From: Omphalotus guepiniiformis
Taxonomy: Eukaryota > Basidiomycota > Agaricomycetes > Agaricales > Omphalotaceae
Reading direction: 5' to 3'
DNA length: 64,000 nucleotides
Assembly: GCA_028554645.1 (NCBI GenBank)
Contig: JAQOOI010000080.1
Coordinates: 1 to 64,000, forward strand
Part shown: one piece after another, positions 44,582-53,808 of the stretch
Numbering within the stretch: position 1 is the stretch's first letter
Layout of the letters: each line of letters starts with the position of its first letter
Made by a program: the position numbers and the translations under genes
Notes under the pieces: model-generated
Seen by the model: the letters and a program-made list of their open reading frames with translations, nothing else
Databases searched by the model: none
What the model was told of the DNA's origin: nothing

Positions 44582-44616
44582 CAACCGAGGACGGTTGAAT
44601 AATCGTTCCCCGCGGA
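44582..44616 (+). other. hairpin and terminal motif at the 3' LTR border
   Basis: CAACCG-AGGA-CGGTTG forms a perfect 6-bp stem with a 4-base loop (44582-44597). It is followed by AATCGTTCCCCGCGGA, which touches the LTR. A classical purine-only polypurine tract is absent at this border. Confidence 0.6.
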
Positions 44617-45521
44617 TGTCAGGCTTTAGAAAAGTTTTTAGCAAAATAAAACTAATTTACATTATTTATTGATATTACCTTCATGCTTATATTTGCACAG
44701 TAGTGCACAGTTCTTGCATATTAGTGCACAGTTGCACAGTTTGCACAGTTGCACAGTCTGCACAGTTGCACAGTATGCACAGTACCACTAAATTTGGAAA
44801 ACCCAAGAGTATATAAGTAGTTAAAATCCATGTAAAAAAAAAAAAAAGAACAATAGCCTACCGACTTAGACACATCTGAATACAATTCAAACCTATCTCA
44901 AGCTTACCTGCTAAACTCTTACCTTGCTGTTTCAAAGTAACCTGAAGCCTTTAAACAGTAAAGTACTCTGAAGTTCAAAGACAGAAACCTTTGAAAGTCA
45001 GAAAACCATTTCAACACCTCATTGAGTTCAAAGAAAGTAAATCCTTTGAAGTCAGTAGCCCCTTTCACTATCCTTACTCACCTACTACCTCCTATCTACA
45101 TCTATTAGTACTCAGTCAAGAGTACTAACTACCTCTTCTCTACATCTCTCAACACTCATTTAGGGATACAGCTGCCCTAAAGACCTCTATATACCTCCCT
45201 TCTGTGATATTGGGATTTATTATCTCTCACAAGAGCATAATTAATTCCATCTATTCAGTAAGTTCATTTCTGTTTCTCATTTCTTTGAAGTTTTAGTATT
45301 CTGTTTCTTAAGTTCCTTTGAAGTTTTTGTATTCTGTTTCTTAAGTTCTAGTTTTGAGTTTAGTTATTATTTTTAGTCTCCTGATTCTGGTGGCCAAGTT
45401 TATACACTACCTGCTAGCTTTACACATTTACATACTTACCCTCACAAAATCTGGGTGTAGGCAGTGAAAGACAAGCTCCCTTCCCATCCAGGAATTACTA
45501 AGAACACTTAGTAGTTTGACA
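44617..45521 (+). repeat. 3' LTR
   Basis: 905 bp, the same length as the 5' copy and identical wherever compared. Confidence 0.95.
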
Positions 45522-45836
45522 CTGTGCCCAGGCGAGCGAATCCCCGGATCCTTGGTGGTTGAGTCCCGTGTACCGGCACAGAATAATACCGTCACGACTC
45601 ACAATGATGGCCCGCGAGTTCGTTGTTGGGCCAGATTTCAGCAGATTTCCTGTAAGCAATTGCTTACCAACCCCTTCTGTCTACCTTACTAATCTTCTCC
45701 AGGATCGACGGCCTATGATAAAGGCATAGTTGATATCCGCAAAATCATTTCTTTAAGATGCTTTCTAGGTCTATATTTCTCGTTATAAAGACAGAGTTTG
45801 ATAGGAAGAGTACTCAAATCCTTGTCCGCGTCCTAC
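45522..45836. other. upstream region of the OYE gene
   Basis: This short stretch between the retrotransposon and the OYE start has no open frame of its own. It presumably holds the OYE promoter, now next to an LTR. Confidence 0.5.
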
Positions 45837-45920
45837 ATGTTCACTGGCAAACACATTTTCAATAAACCCGCCCCCGGCGCGCCATACTTCACTCCGTTGC
45901 AGGATCCTGCTTCTGGAACC
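45837..45920 (+). pseudogene. OYE gene, 5' exon part (split by a transposon)
   Basis: ATG at 45837 gives 28 codons (MFTGKHIFNKP, then FTPLQDPASG and T). This is the usual N-terminal lead of basidiomycete old yellow enzymes. It stops making sense exactly where the KDZ element begins; the next residues (AVDPQPDGKSIPKLF) are found at 61319 in the same frame. The gene is therefore interrupted, not truncated. Confidence 0.85.
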
Positions 45921-46270
45921 AGGCGAAACCGTTATAAAGATACATCTTTTCGTGGTAATGACCAGCAGGTCGAGTCTATATCTTACCTGGAGCTCTCCAG
46001 AGGCTTCTGGTGATCTATCCTCTCCAGTGGACCCAAGGGAACTAAGCCGTACTGAAAACCAATGGTGAGCATTATCTCCAGTCCTGTGGTAAGCTATCAC
46101 TCACCAGACCCTCCTGCCAATGTGGTCATCAGAAAGTCTAGATGGATTGTGGTGATTACCCCTCACCAGTCGTTGTGTGGTAGCTGGGTGTCTCCAGAGG
46201 CTCGATGTGGTGATTACCCCTCACCAGTGGTTTTGTGGTAGCTGGGTGTCTCCCAGACGTGGTGGTTTAA
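45921..46270 (+). repeat. left inverted end and subterminal repeats of the KDZ element
   Basis: The first ~115 bp mirror 61310-61195. Beyond that there are two 51-58-bp direct repeats (GTGGTGATTACCCCTCACCA ... GTGGTAGCTGGGTGTCTCC) at 46147 and 46205, plus further TGTGGT motifs. Confidence 0.75.
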
Positions 46271-46401
46271 GCTCACATGACTTCGTGTTATCATTCCGTT
46301 TCCGTCCAGTCCTCATTCCGTTACTCCGTCCTTGTATCGTTATCGTTCTAATCATATCTCAACTGTTCCGTTGCCCGTGCGCGTGACCTTTGATACACGC
46401 G

Positions 46402-47110
46402 ACTGCACGTTTTGGTACTCGGTCCGATATGCCATGTGGCCTCAGTAAAGGAGCTGGTCACGAGGCCTACAAAAGCCCGGCAGCTCTGCAGCTCATTGGT
46501 TTTTGAGCTCCGCCGGATTTTTCCGGTGGGCAGTCCTTTCCCGATATAAATGGATTCAGAATGCGTATAAAAACAGCACGCGCAAAATCAAAGAAATTTG
46601 ATAGACAGTAGAATGTAAGTATGTAGATGTAAGTACACTTTTAAGAACTAGGAAGATTTGTTGGCCCGTGGCTGCACGTTTTGGTACTCTCGGTTCGATA
46701 GGCCATGCGAATGCCCGGCAGGTTCCACAGCTAGGTGTGTTTCGAGCTCCGCCGGATTTTTCCGGTGGGCGGTCCTTTCCCGATATAATGGATTCAGAAT
46801 GCGTATAAAATCAGCACGGGCAAAATTAAAGAAATTGATGGACAGTAGAGTGTAAGTATGTAGATGTAAGTACACTTTTAGAAACTAGGAAGATTTGTTG
46901 GCCCGTGGCTGCACGTTTTGGTGGTCTCGGTCCGATAGGCCATGCGAATGCCCGGCAGGTTCCACAGCTAGGTGTATTTCGAGCTCCGCCGGATTTTCCC
47001 GGTGGGCAATCCTTTCCCAATACAATGGATTCAAAATGCGTATTGAGCTCGGGCAAGATTCAAGAAATTATTTTGAATTATTGGACAGTAGAATGTAAGT
47101 AAGATGTAAG
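46402..47110 (+). repeat. three tandem copies of a ~240-270-bp unit
   Basis: Units begin with CTGCACGTTTTGGT at about 46402, 46671 and 46908. Each contains the hairpin CCGCCGGA-TTTTT-TCCGGTGGG (variants), ATGGATTCA(G/A)AATGCGTAT and a GTAAGTA-rich tail. The first copy has a ~30-bp insertion. No gene is supported. Confidence 0.8.
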
Positions 47111-47233
47111 TACAAATAAGAACTATTAAGATATATAATTTGTACGAGATACAAGAGGAATATGATAGAATACATGAAATATGTGATAAGTATATACGAT
47201 ACACGGAGCAAGAACACAAGAAACTAGAGGTAA

Positions 47234-49258
47234 CTATTTAGACCTACGTCCGGAAGTTTTGCGCTTTGAGGCAGGTTTTTTGGTACGTGGAGCAGGTTGA
47301 TTCGTATTCGTAGCAGCCTCTTCCTCAGGGGCCCGACCCTGTGATTTTCGTCTCTTTGCTTGATCGCTCGTCTCGGGCTCTTTTGTCGTCTGAATTCGAA
47401 CCCGCTTGCCAAGAACCGGCTGAACAGGGTCTAGTCCGTCGATATCGCGCTTAGAGAGCCCCGGAGGAACATTCTCTTTTCCAGGAGCGGGAACCGTGGG
47501 CGTGGGAGCGGGAGCGGGAAGAAAGACCTGATCAGACGGAGTGAGGGGTACCGGAGACTGAGACTCTGAAGAGGGAGGTGTGAGGGCCTGGATGGGAGTA
47601 GACATGCCGCCAAAAATCCCCTGCAAAGTCTCATCGATGAAATTTTGCATCCGCCATGCCTGTAGATTTTCCAGTGCCTTGGTAGTTATTTCAATAGGAA
47701 ACTCTGACGGCGGGGCAGGGTTATCGTTAGTTTGGAGGAAAGGGAAGTCGAACGAGTTGGGGTTTTGGTTGAGGGAGCCGATATTCCAGTCGAAGGTCTC
47801 ATTGCCGAAGGTCATGTTACCGGTATCGGAGAAGTTGCCGAAGGGGTCGTTACCGGTATTGGAGGGGTTGGCGAAACTACCAAATGTGTGTGTAGCAGTG
47901 GGGTCAGGGAAAGAGTTGAATGAATGAGGAAACAAAGCCGCCGTGAATCCATCGGCAGGTGGGCTGGACGATGTGAATGATTCCGCTGTCATCGAGTTAT
48001 CAGCACGTGGGATGGATATTGCGGCGGAAGCTGGGGTCGCCGCCGGCATGGGGCTGGGCGCTGGAGTCGGCATGGACTCATCTGGGCTCGGGCTCACCCG
48101 CTCAGCCGGGTCTATCTCAGACATCGTGCTCTCAGCGGGTTCGCTTTCCGAGCTTCCGGGCAGTGGCAAAGCTTCGTGCTTTTCCTCGGCTAGAATCACA
48201 TTAGAATCTAAGCACGTACTTGAAACGAGGAAATAAACTCACGATAAACCTGTTTCAAATACAAAAGAAACGGTTTCCATGTCTCCTTACACTCTGGATA
48301 AACTTCTTGAAAGGATTTGTTCTTATATTTTCGGCCATAGTCAATACTGAGATGTTATTTCAGCTTTCTTGTCTCCAAAGTGGAGAAAAATCACGTACCA
48401 TATGGTTTCAATTTCACCATTGTCACCAGGGTTGGGTCCACCAGCAAGAACCGTAAAATTCCAGCCCGTCATTTTAGTGAGTTGCGAAAAGAAACTGAAC
48501 ATCAACTGTGGCAGGCCTTCAATCGCCCTATGAATGAATGTTAGTTTGCTAAATGAGCCCGAGTAATTAAAACAACTTGCCGTAGATGCGATTGAGGAGT
48601 ATGCATCGTGTCATCACCTTCAGATCCCTTCAATTTCTTCGCGTAATTTCGGGCTGAGGCGTCCGCTGCCACAAGATCAGCGACTTCCTTCTTCACTTCC
48701 TCGCTCTCGTTCTCGAACGTGTTGCGTAAGTGTTTGGTGCGTATTTTCGTACGCTCGCTCTTCCCAACCGTTGCCCCGGGATTGGCCTCCTTGATCGCGT
48801 TGATTTCAGCTTCGACAGCTGGTCTGACACGCTCTACATAGTATAGCTTCGAGTATTGCTCTATAGGCTGAAGGACACGCGTGCGAGGCATACTACTCGA
48901 AAGCTGCTCCACGACAGCCTGACCCTTCTTATTGTCAAGCTTGAGCTTCGCGTGATTTTTGAACCAGTTCTTCATCTGCTGTTGACAGTGAAGTATGTAA
49001 GGATGATGAGGTGAGTGTATCAAAGCTCACGTCACTCACCAGCTTACGCTTATCGTCAAGCTGTGCCTGAGCAATGAGGTATGCCTCATTGGACATATCG
49101 TCCTCTCGCACAGCCTTAATTGGAAATGTTGAAAGGAATTCTTTCTGAGCAGTAGGTATGAAATTAGTGAGTGAGTTCGTTCGCTGGGCCTCAAGATATT
49201 CAGGTTTTTTCTCTTGGAACCACTCAAGCTCCGCCTCGGTCGTCAACCTTTTGGGCAT
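47234..49258 (-). CDS. KDZ-element cargo protein, 601 residues, unknown
   Basis: Exons 49258-49040, 48978-48581, 48527-48399, 48346-48243 and 48189-47234, all in phase. The second intron begins GC (GCAAGT) rather than GT. The N-terminal part (MPKRLTTEAELEWFQEKKPE; QMKNWFKNHAKLKL) and the middle (LPQLMFSFFSQLTKMTGWNF, then AGGPNPGDNGEI) resemble proteins repeatedly found beside transposons in mushroom genomes. The large last exon is Pro/Ser/Asn-rich with FGNF repeats and ends in a nuclear-type basic tail (RTKKPASKRKTSGRRSK). A nuclear accessory role in transposition or transcription is inferred; no enzyme motif is seen. Confidence 0.8.
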
Positions 49259-49592
49259 CTACGTTATCAATGATCAGCGCTCAGAACAGATAATCGCATA
49301 ATTGATGGGCCGGCTGTACTTACCCTTGATATGTTTAGGTGAGCCGAGTCGTAAGTTTACTGGAGCTGACTGGAGCTGACTGGAGAAAAATTACGACTTC
49401 TGGAAGCCTATGGAGGGACCGTTCTCCAGTCCCTTACCATTTTAGTTCGTATTCCGGTGCTGACTCATCTCGGCAATCTCCTTAAAACTGTACAGTTGCC
49501 AAAATCAGCAAAAATCGAGCAAGCCACCTGAATCAGGTTCAAACTGTTTGTTCTCTTCTCGTCATCTAGACCAGCTCCAGACTCTCACTCTC
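49259..49592. other. divergent promoter region
   Basis: Lies between the 601-residue gene (minus) and the viroplasmin-like gene (plus). It has a TGACTGGAGC triplet at about 49359-49385 and no other feature. Confidence 0.4.
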
Positions 49593-50320
49593 ATGGCTCT
49601 CATCAAAAAATCGACTGTCACCATCCAGGCTGACGTTTATGAAGCGCTACTCGTTGCGCTTCGAGCGCTCACCGGTGAGAGCAGTTCTTTCTTTCGTCTG
49701 TCAAGCCTCAAAAATTCATATTTTACATTTGTTCTAGCAAATATCAACGTTTCTAACAGCAGTAAGTATTTTTTTGATACTCCTCGTTATCCACTGTGAC
49801 TGATGTAGTTCTCAAGTCGACACTGAACAGCTTGAGCATCAAGCGCCGGGTAAGTCTCACAAGGGTCTCCTTGGATCTAGATTAACTTCCACCCCAACTA
49901 GGCCCTTACAACACTGATACCACAGTTATTGACGCTTCCATTGATGGTGATCCGGATGAGCCAGATCTCGCCCCCTCTACCACTGTCAAAGCAGAATCCC
50001 AGGTGGCTACTGTGTCCCCCCTAAACTCCGATTCGTCTGTCGCCGCTGCCGTCAGTTCACCTTTTGGTGCGAATCCCCACCCTGTCCCCCCTGCCAATCG
50101 ATGGTTCGCGGTGACCAAGGGACGACGTGTAGGTGTTTTCGATGGCTGGTAAGTTCATTGTTTCTTTCCTCGTTCACCAGCTAAACACGGTTGTAGGATG
50201 CTCGTTCAACCGCTTGTCAGTGGCGTCTCCCACGCTTGCTTCAACAAATTCGCAACTGAAGCCGAGGCTCGCACTGCGTTCGAGGTTGCGGTCAACGCCG
50301 GAGTCGTTCAGGTTATTTGA
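49593..50320 (+). CDS. RNase H1 N-terminal (viroplasmin-like) domain protein
   Basis: Exons 49593-49674, 49738-49761, 49902-50148 and 50197-50320; 158 residues. The first two exons encode a short helix (MALIKKSTVTIQADVYEALL). A Ser/Thr/Pro-rich linker follows. The end is an RHBD/viroplasmin module: RWFAVTKGRRVGVFDGW, then QPLVSGVSHACFNKFATEAE. In RNase H1 this module binds RNA-DNA hybrids; here it stands without a catalytic domain. An alternative exon at 49809-49849 has good splice sites but puts the last exons out of frame, so I treat it as intronic. Confidence 0.8.
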
Positions 50321-50804
50321 ACAGGTCTACCCTTCTCCACCATTTTGCCTCGACGATTGAGCTTATCAGGCGAGATAAGTAGCAGGAGATAGCCGAGAGT
50401 GAGAAATGATGGGACCTTCTCACTCCCGGCTTCGCCCTCTTTTTGAACTCGCATTTGGACTCGCTCGTATTTGGACTCGTCGTCACGTCATACCTGCTCT
50501 GTTTTGTCATGTTTTGTCCTCCACATATATCTCTTGCCCTGCTCGCTGTGCTACCTTCCCTTATTTTCGCTGTCATCAATGTATCTAGTCACCCTATCTG
50601 TATTTATTGCTTTCGCCTGTGTATTTTTTTTCTTATTCTTTTTAGTAACAGTTGTGTATACGCGTGTGCGTTTAATTGCCTTCGTAAAAATATATTTGAA
50701 AGTTTTTTTGTACCTGCGAACCTTTAATCAAGCTGTAAGACGACTTAAGGGCAATAAAACCTAATAAAACTGTATTATAATGAATTCTATTACAACGAAC
50801 TCTA
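50321..50804. other. intergenic, no supported gene
   Basis: A T-rich 3' region between convergent genes. Open frames here are hydrophobic by composition only. Confidence 0.5.
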
Positions 50805-51645
50805 TTACAATGAAACTAAGTCGTCATCAGGCTCTTGGAACTTTAGGGCTCGTTGCAAGTATCGCTTGCGCACCTCCCGACATCCCTCCCAGAACACTTC
50901 CAATATTTCCTCTACATATCTGTAAAAAATCTTGAGCTCCCGGAACAATGTACGTGCCCATTTAAGATCAGGACCATAACCGAAACGTCGCTGAATTTGA
51001 TCTGCGGCTTTGTAGGTTTTATTGACGTATCTTCGGGCCCTAGCAACGACTTCAATAAGTGCATGTCTCTCATCATCCTCACGATATGTTACGACAAGGC
51101 AAAGCTCAGCAAATTTCCGTGCATCGCCTTTGACAAACGTAGACCACCTCGTGTACAGCTCTTCTAGATACACACGAGGATCATAGTTCGGTTCGCCCCT
51201 AAAATTTTATCAGTCTCCATCTGATTACCACGAAGGTTGAACATTGAGAACTCACGCCCGCAATCTTTTGCCGGAAGTCGGAGCTGGAGCCAATGACAGG
51301 ACCGGAGCAGGAGGATCAACATGGGCCGGAGAAGGAGGATCAGCATGGGCCGGAGCACGAGATGTTGGGGTTGGGGCCGGAGCAGGAGCAGGAGAGGCTG
51401 GAGACGGTGATATCTGCGATGGTATTTTTAGTTCTGGTAGTGAGGCCTGTGTTTTGGCTGCAAGTTTTTTTTCCTGTCGTTTCACCCGGCGACGTTCAGC
51501 TATTTCCACTTTGTGTCTGACCAAATGTAAGTAATTATTAATGTATCCACTAATAAATTGCGTACTTTTCATATGATTGTTGAGACTTGATGCGGTTGGC
51601 TTGAGCCTTTTCCTCCGCTGAGTTGTAAAGCCGAGGTCGGGGCAT
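50805..51645 (-). CDS. KDZ-element cargo protein, 244 residues, unknown
   Basis: Exons 51645-51566, 51516-51256 and 51198-50805. It starts MPRPRLYNSAEEKAQANRIK and continues with a basic coiled region (EIAERRRVKRQEKKLAAK). This start is common among short proteins near fungal transposons. A Pro/Ala-rich linker with PAHADPPSPAH-type repeats follows. A helical C-terminal domain (VYLEELYTRWSTFVKGDARK; FRELKIFYRYVEEILEVFW) completes it. It may bind DNA through the basic N-terminus; this is inference. Confidence 0.75.
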
Positions 51646-51737
51646 ATGGATATACGGCTTGAACGCGACTGGCTGGCCAGGGCCTGGCCACATAAATGTT
51701 CGTGAGAATAATGCGGCAACTCCCGAGCCGTTCCGTC

Positions 51738-52055
51738 CAGGGTCTGACCTTTACTCTTCTGACATATACCTGCACTCAACTGCTCACTTACGCCTGCCGA
51801 TTCTCTGTGTCAGCCTGCTTCCACTGCAATCATTTCAGTAAACGAGTGTTTGCGTAAGTGAGATTGTCACAAATGATTTGCAGGCATTGACGAGTCGCAG
51901 GGTCTGACCTTTTACCATCCTGACATATACCTGTAGCCAACTGCTCACATACGTCTGCCAAATTATTTGTGTCAGCGAGCTTCTCTGCAACACTTCTGTG
52001 AACAAGGTCTGTTTTGCGTAAGTGATATTGTTGTCATTGATTTCACAGGCATTGA
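51738..52055 (+). repeat. two direct copies of a 160-bp unit
   Basis: Units begin CAGGGTCTGACCTTT at 51738 and 51898. They share CTGACATATACCTG, CAACTGCTCAC and GCGTAAGTGA. Further single GTCTGACCT motifs recur at about 52447 and 52611. The stretch 52056-52776 holds no gene. Confidence 0.75.
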
Positions 52056-52776
52056 CAAGTGTTCTTACATATTCTTTCAGTTTGGTATTCTGTATGTATG
52101 GTCTTCGGCACTAATGATCCTCGAGAGTTTTTCCCTAAGAAGCTAGCTTTCGTTCACGATCGTTGAAATAGTCGCAAAGTCGCTGTTTCTCGCATCTCTA
52201 ATTGTTGGTGCTCCAGATTATCCGTGCAGAAATCAATACACAAAGGATTGGTACGTTGCGCTTTGTGCAGTTCTGACAGAACATGAATATACATATTCCT
52301 CCTGTCTGTCTGTAAGTAGTTCCGGTCGACGGAACGTCAACATTTGGTCTCAAATCTATTATATCTACTTGTTACCAAGGACTGAAGGCAGTGGTATGAA
52401 TGATATCTGGTGAGACCAGTTTACTCGTACTCTCATATCGATGTGTCTGACCTATTCAATATTTCAAGTCGCCTCTCAGCTGTGGTCCCACTCTTCCCTT
52501 TCTCAATGCTCATATACTTCGTGACATATGTGACATATTTACGCCTTGACGCCCTGCACACCCATACTACGAGACAGTGGTGAGTGTTTTGCGCCTTCTG
52601 GATACTTGTGTCTGACCTTTATTGTAGCCCCTATCGCTCACTATGTAATAGCTTCACCATCGTTGGCGCCCTAGCTTCATTTAGTCTTCCGCTGTGTTTT
52701 GTCATTGCCGTTAGCTTCAACTGGTATGCAACGGCGACTTCATTTTTCTTTCTTCTCACTCTCACACTCTTACACG

Positions 52777-53395
52777 ATGAGCTCGTTGGATCAACCACAG
52801 GTATGAATTTAACGAGTAGATTCTTCATGATAAAGCTCATTCTGTCTGCTACATTTCTTAGGTCCGTCGCGGCAAGAGAAAAGTCGTCCACATCCATAGT
52901 CTGACGCCTCGCACGCTGGTCACCCCACAACACATGTGGTTAGACAGGCGTGTAGCTGGGTATATTTATGCAATCGTCAGAAACGAAGTCGAGGAGTTTC
53001 TTGATGAGTTACACGCTGATTTCCTTGCCGCGTTTTGCTACATGACAATCCGTAAACGCCCTGAGAACGAAGTAGAAGAGTATACGTATCAGGTTCAGAG
53101 ACAACGCGAGGTACACAGCTTACTCTTACCTGACTCATGATTTACTGACATGTTGCATCTACAGCAACTTCGCCTAACTTTATACGCTCGTGCAAGACCC
53201 GCTTTCTCGTGGCATGGCATTCATCCTGACAAAGCATGGCGTGCAGGACAAATGGAAGCCAATTACATCCCTGTAGTAGACGAAGTGTATGAAGAACGGG
53301 ATATCGTTAAAGGATTCGCTGCAAGGCGAAGAGCTGCAGCCAAGTCGCGATTGGAATACGAAGCTGAAATCGAGAGTCGCCGCCGCCACCTTTGA
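52777..53395 (+). CDS. KDZ-element cargo protein, 167 residues, unknown
   Basis: Exons 52777-52800, 52862-53110 and 53165-53395, all phase 0. It begins MSSLDQPQVRRGKRKVVHIH and continues with LTPRTLVTPQHMWLDRRVAG. A helix EVEEFLDELHADFLAAF follows, and the protein ends in an Arg/Ala/Glu-rich helix. No family is recognised. It is transcribed in the same direction as the transposase and lies 414 bp upstream of it. The compact helical make-up suggests a small DNA- or protein-binding factor. Confidence 0.7.
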
Positions 53396-53808
53396 AAAGT
53401 ATTACCTACTAGATACTAGATACACTTTTGCTGTAGTAAGATTTTTGTCATGTGTCTTGTAGTATCTGGGCTGTGCTATCTATTGTCGGCTGTGCTATCT
53501 AAGTATTGTCTATCGTAAAAGCATTTACCGATTTTTTTAAAAAAGGTCTCCTTAGGAAGCTTACATAACATTCACTGATAAGATTTCACACTTGCCTCGA
53601 TATGCCCCGTTTACCTCGAATAATGCACGACGAGTAGACGTCAATATCTCAAAGTACACCGCAACGTTTTTGCCTCTAACTAGATCCTATATGCGTGTGT
53701 ACACGTCAGTAATGACAACGCCTCCTTGGATATAGGGGTATTTAAAAGCTCAACCGCCGCTTCGTTCTTCCAGGTATTTCACCCTTTCCAACCCCAGCAC
53801 CTCTAGAA
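53396..53808. other. transposase promoter region
   Basis: Contains a TATTTAAAAG box at 53739-53748, ~60 bp before the transposase ATG. No gene is supported. Confidence 0.4.

Larger units (their letters stand above)
29301..45521 (+). mobile_element. giant Ty3-type LTR retrotransposon (16.2 kb)
   Basis: Two 905-bp LTRs (29301-30205 and 44617-45521) begin TGTCA and end TGACA. They are flanked by CTGT on both outer sides (29297-29300 and 45522-45525). The internal part codes, in order, for gag-protease with a long extension, a small basic ORF, RT-RNase H-integrase and three more ORFs. Typical Ty3 elements are 5-8 kb; this one is two to three times longer because of the ORF1 extension and the post-pol genes. 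The RT core has FIDDL instead of the usual YxDD, as in a lineage common in basidiomycetes. It lies 240 bp from tRNA-Glu. All its ORFs are open and the LTRs show no difference I could find, so it is probably young. Confidence 0.95.

Noticed and set aside
45522..45581. CTGTGCC...GGCACAG pairing with a TTGAGTCCC-like box, suggesting a tRNA
   Set aside because: Too short (60 nt), no cloverleaf arms, B-box incomplete.
49809..49849. Extra exon with good splice sites in the viroplasmin-like gene
   Set aside because: Including it puts the conserved C-terminal module out of frame; skipping it keeps the frame.
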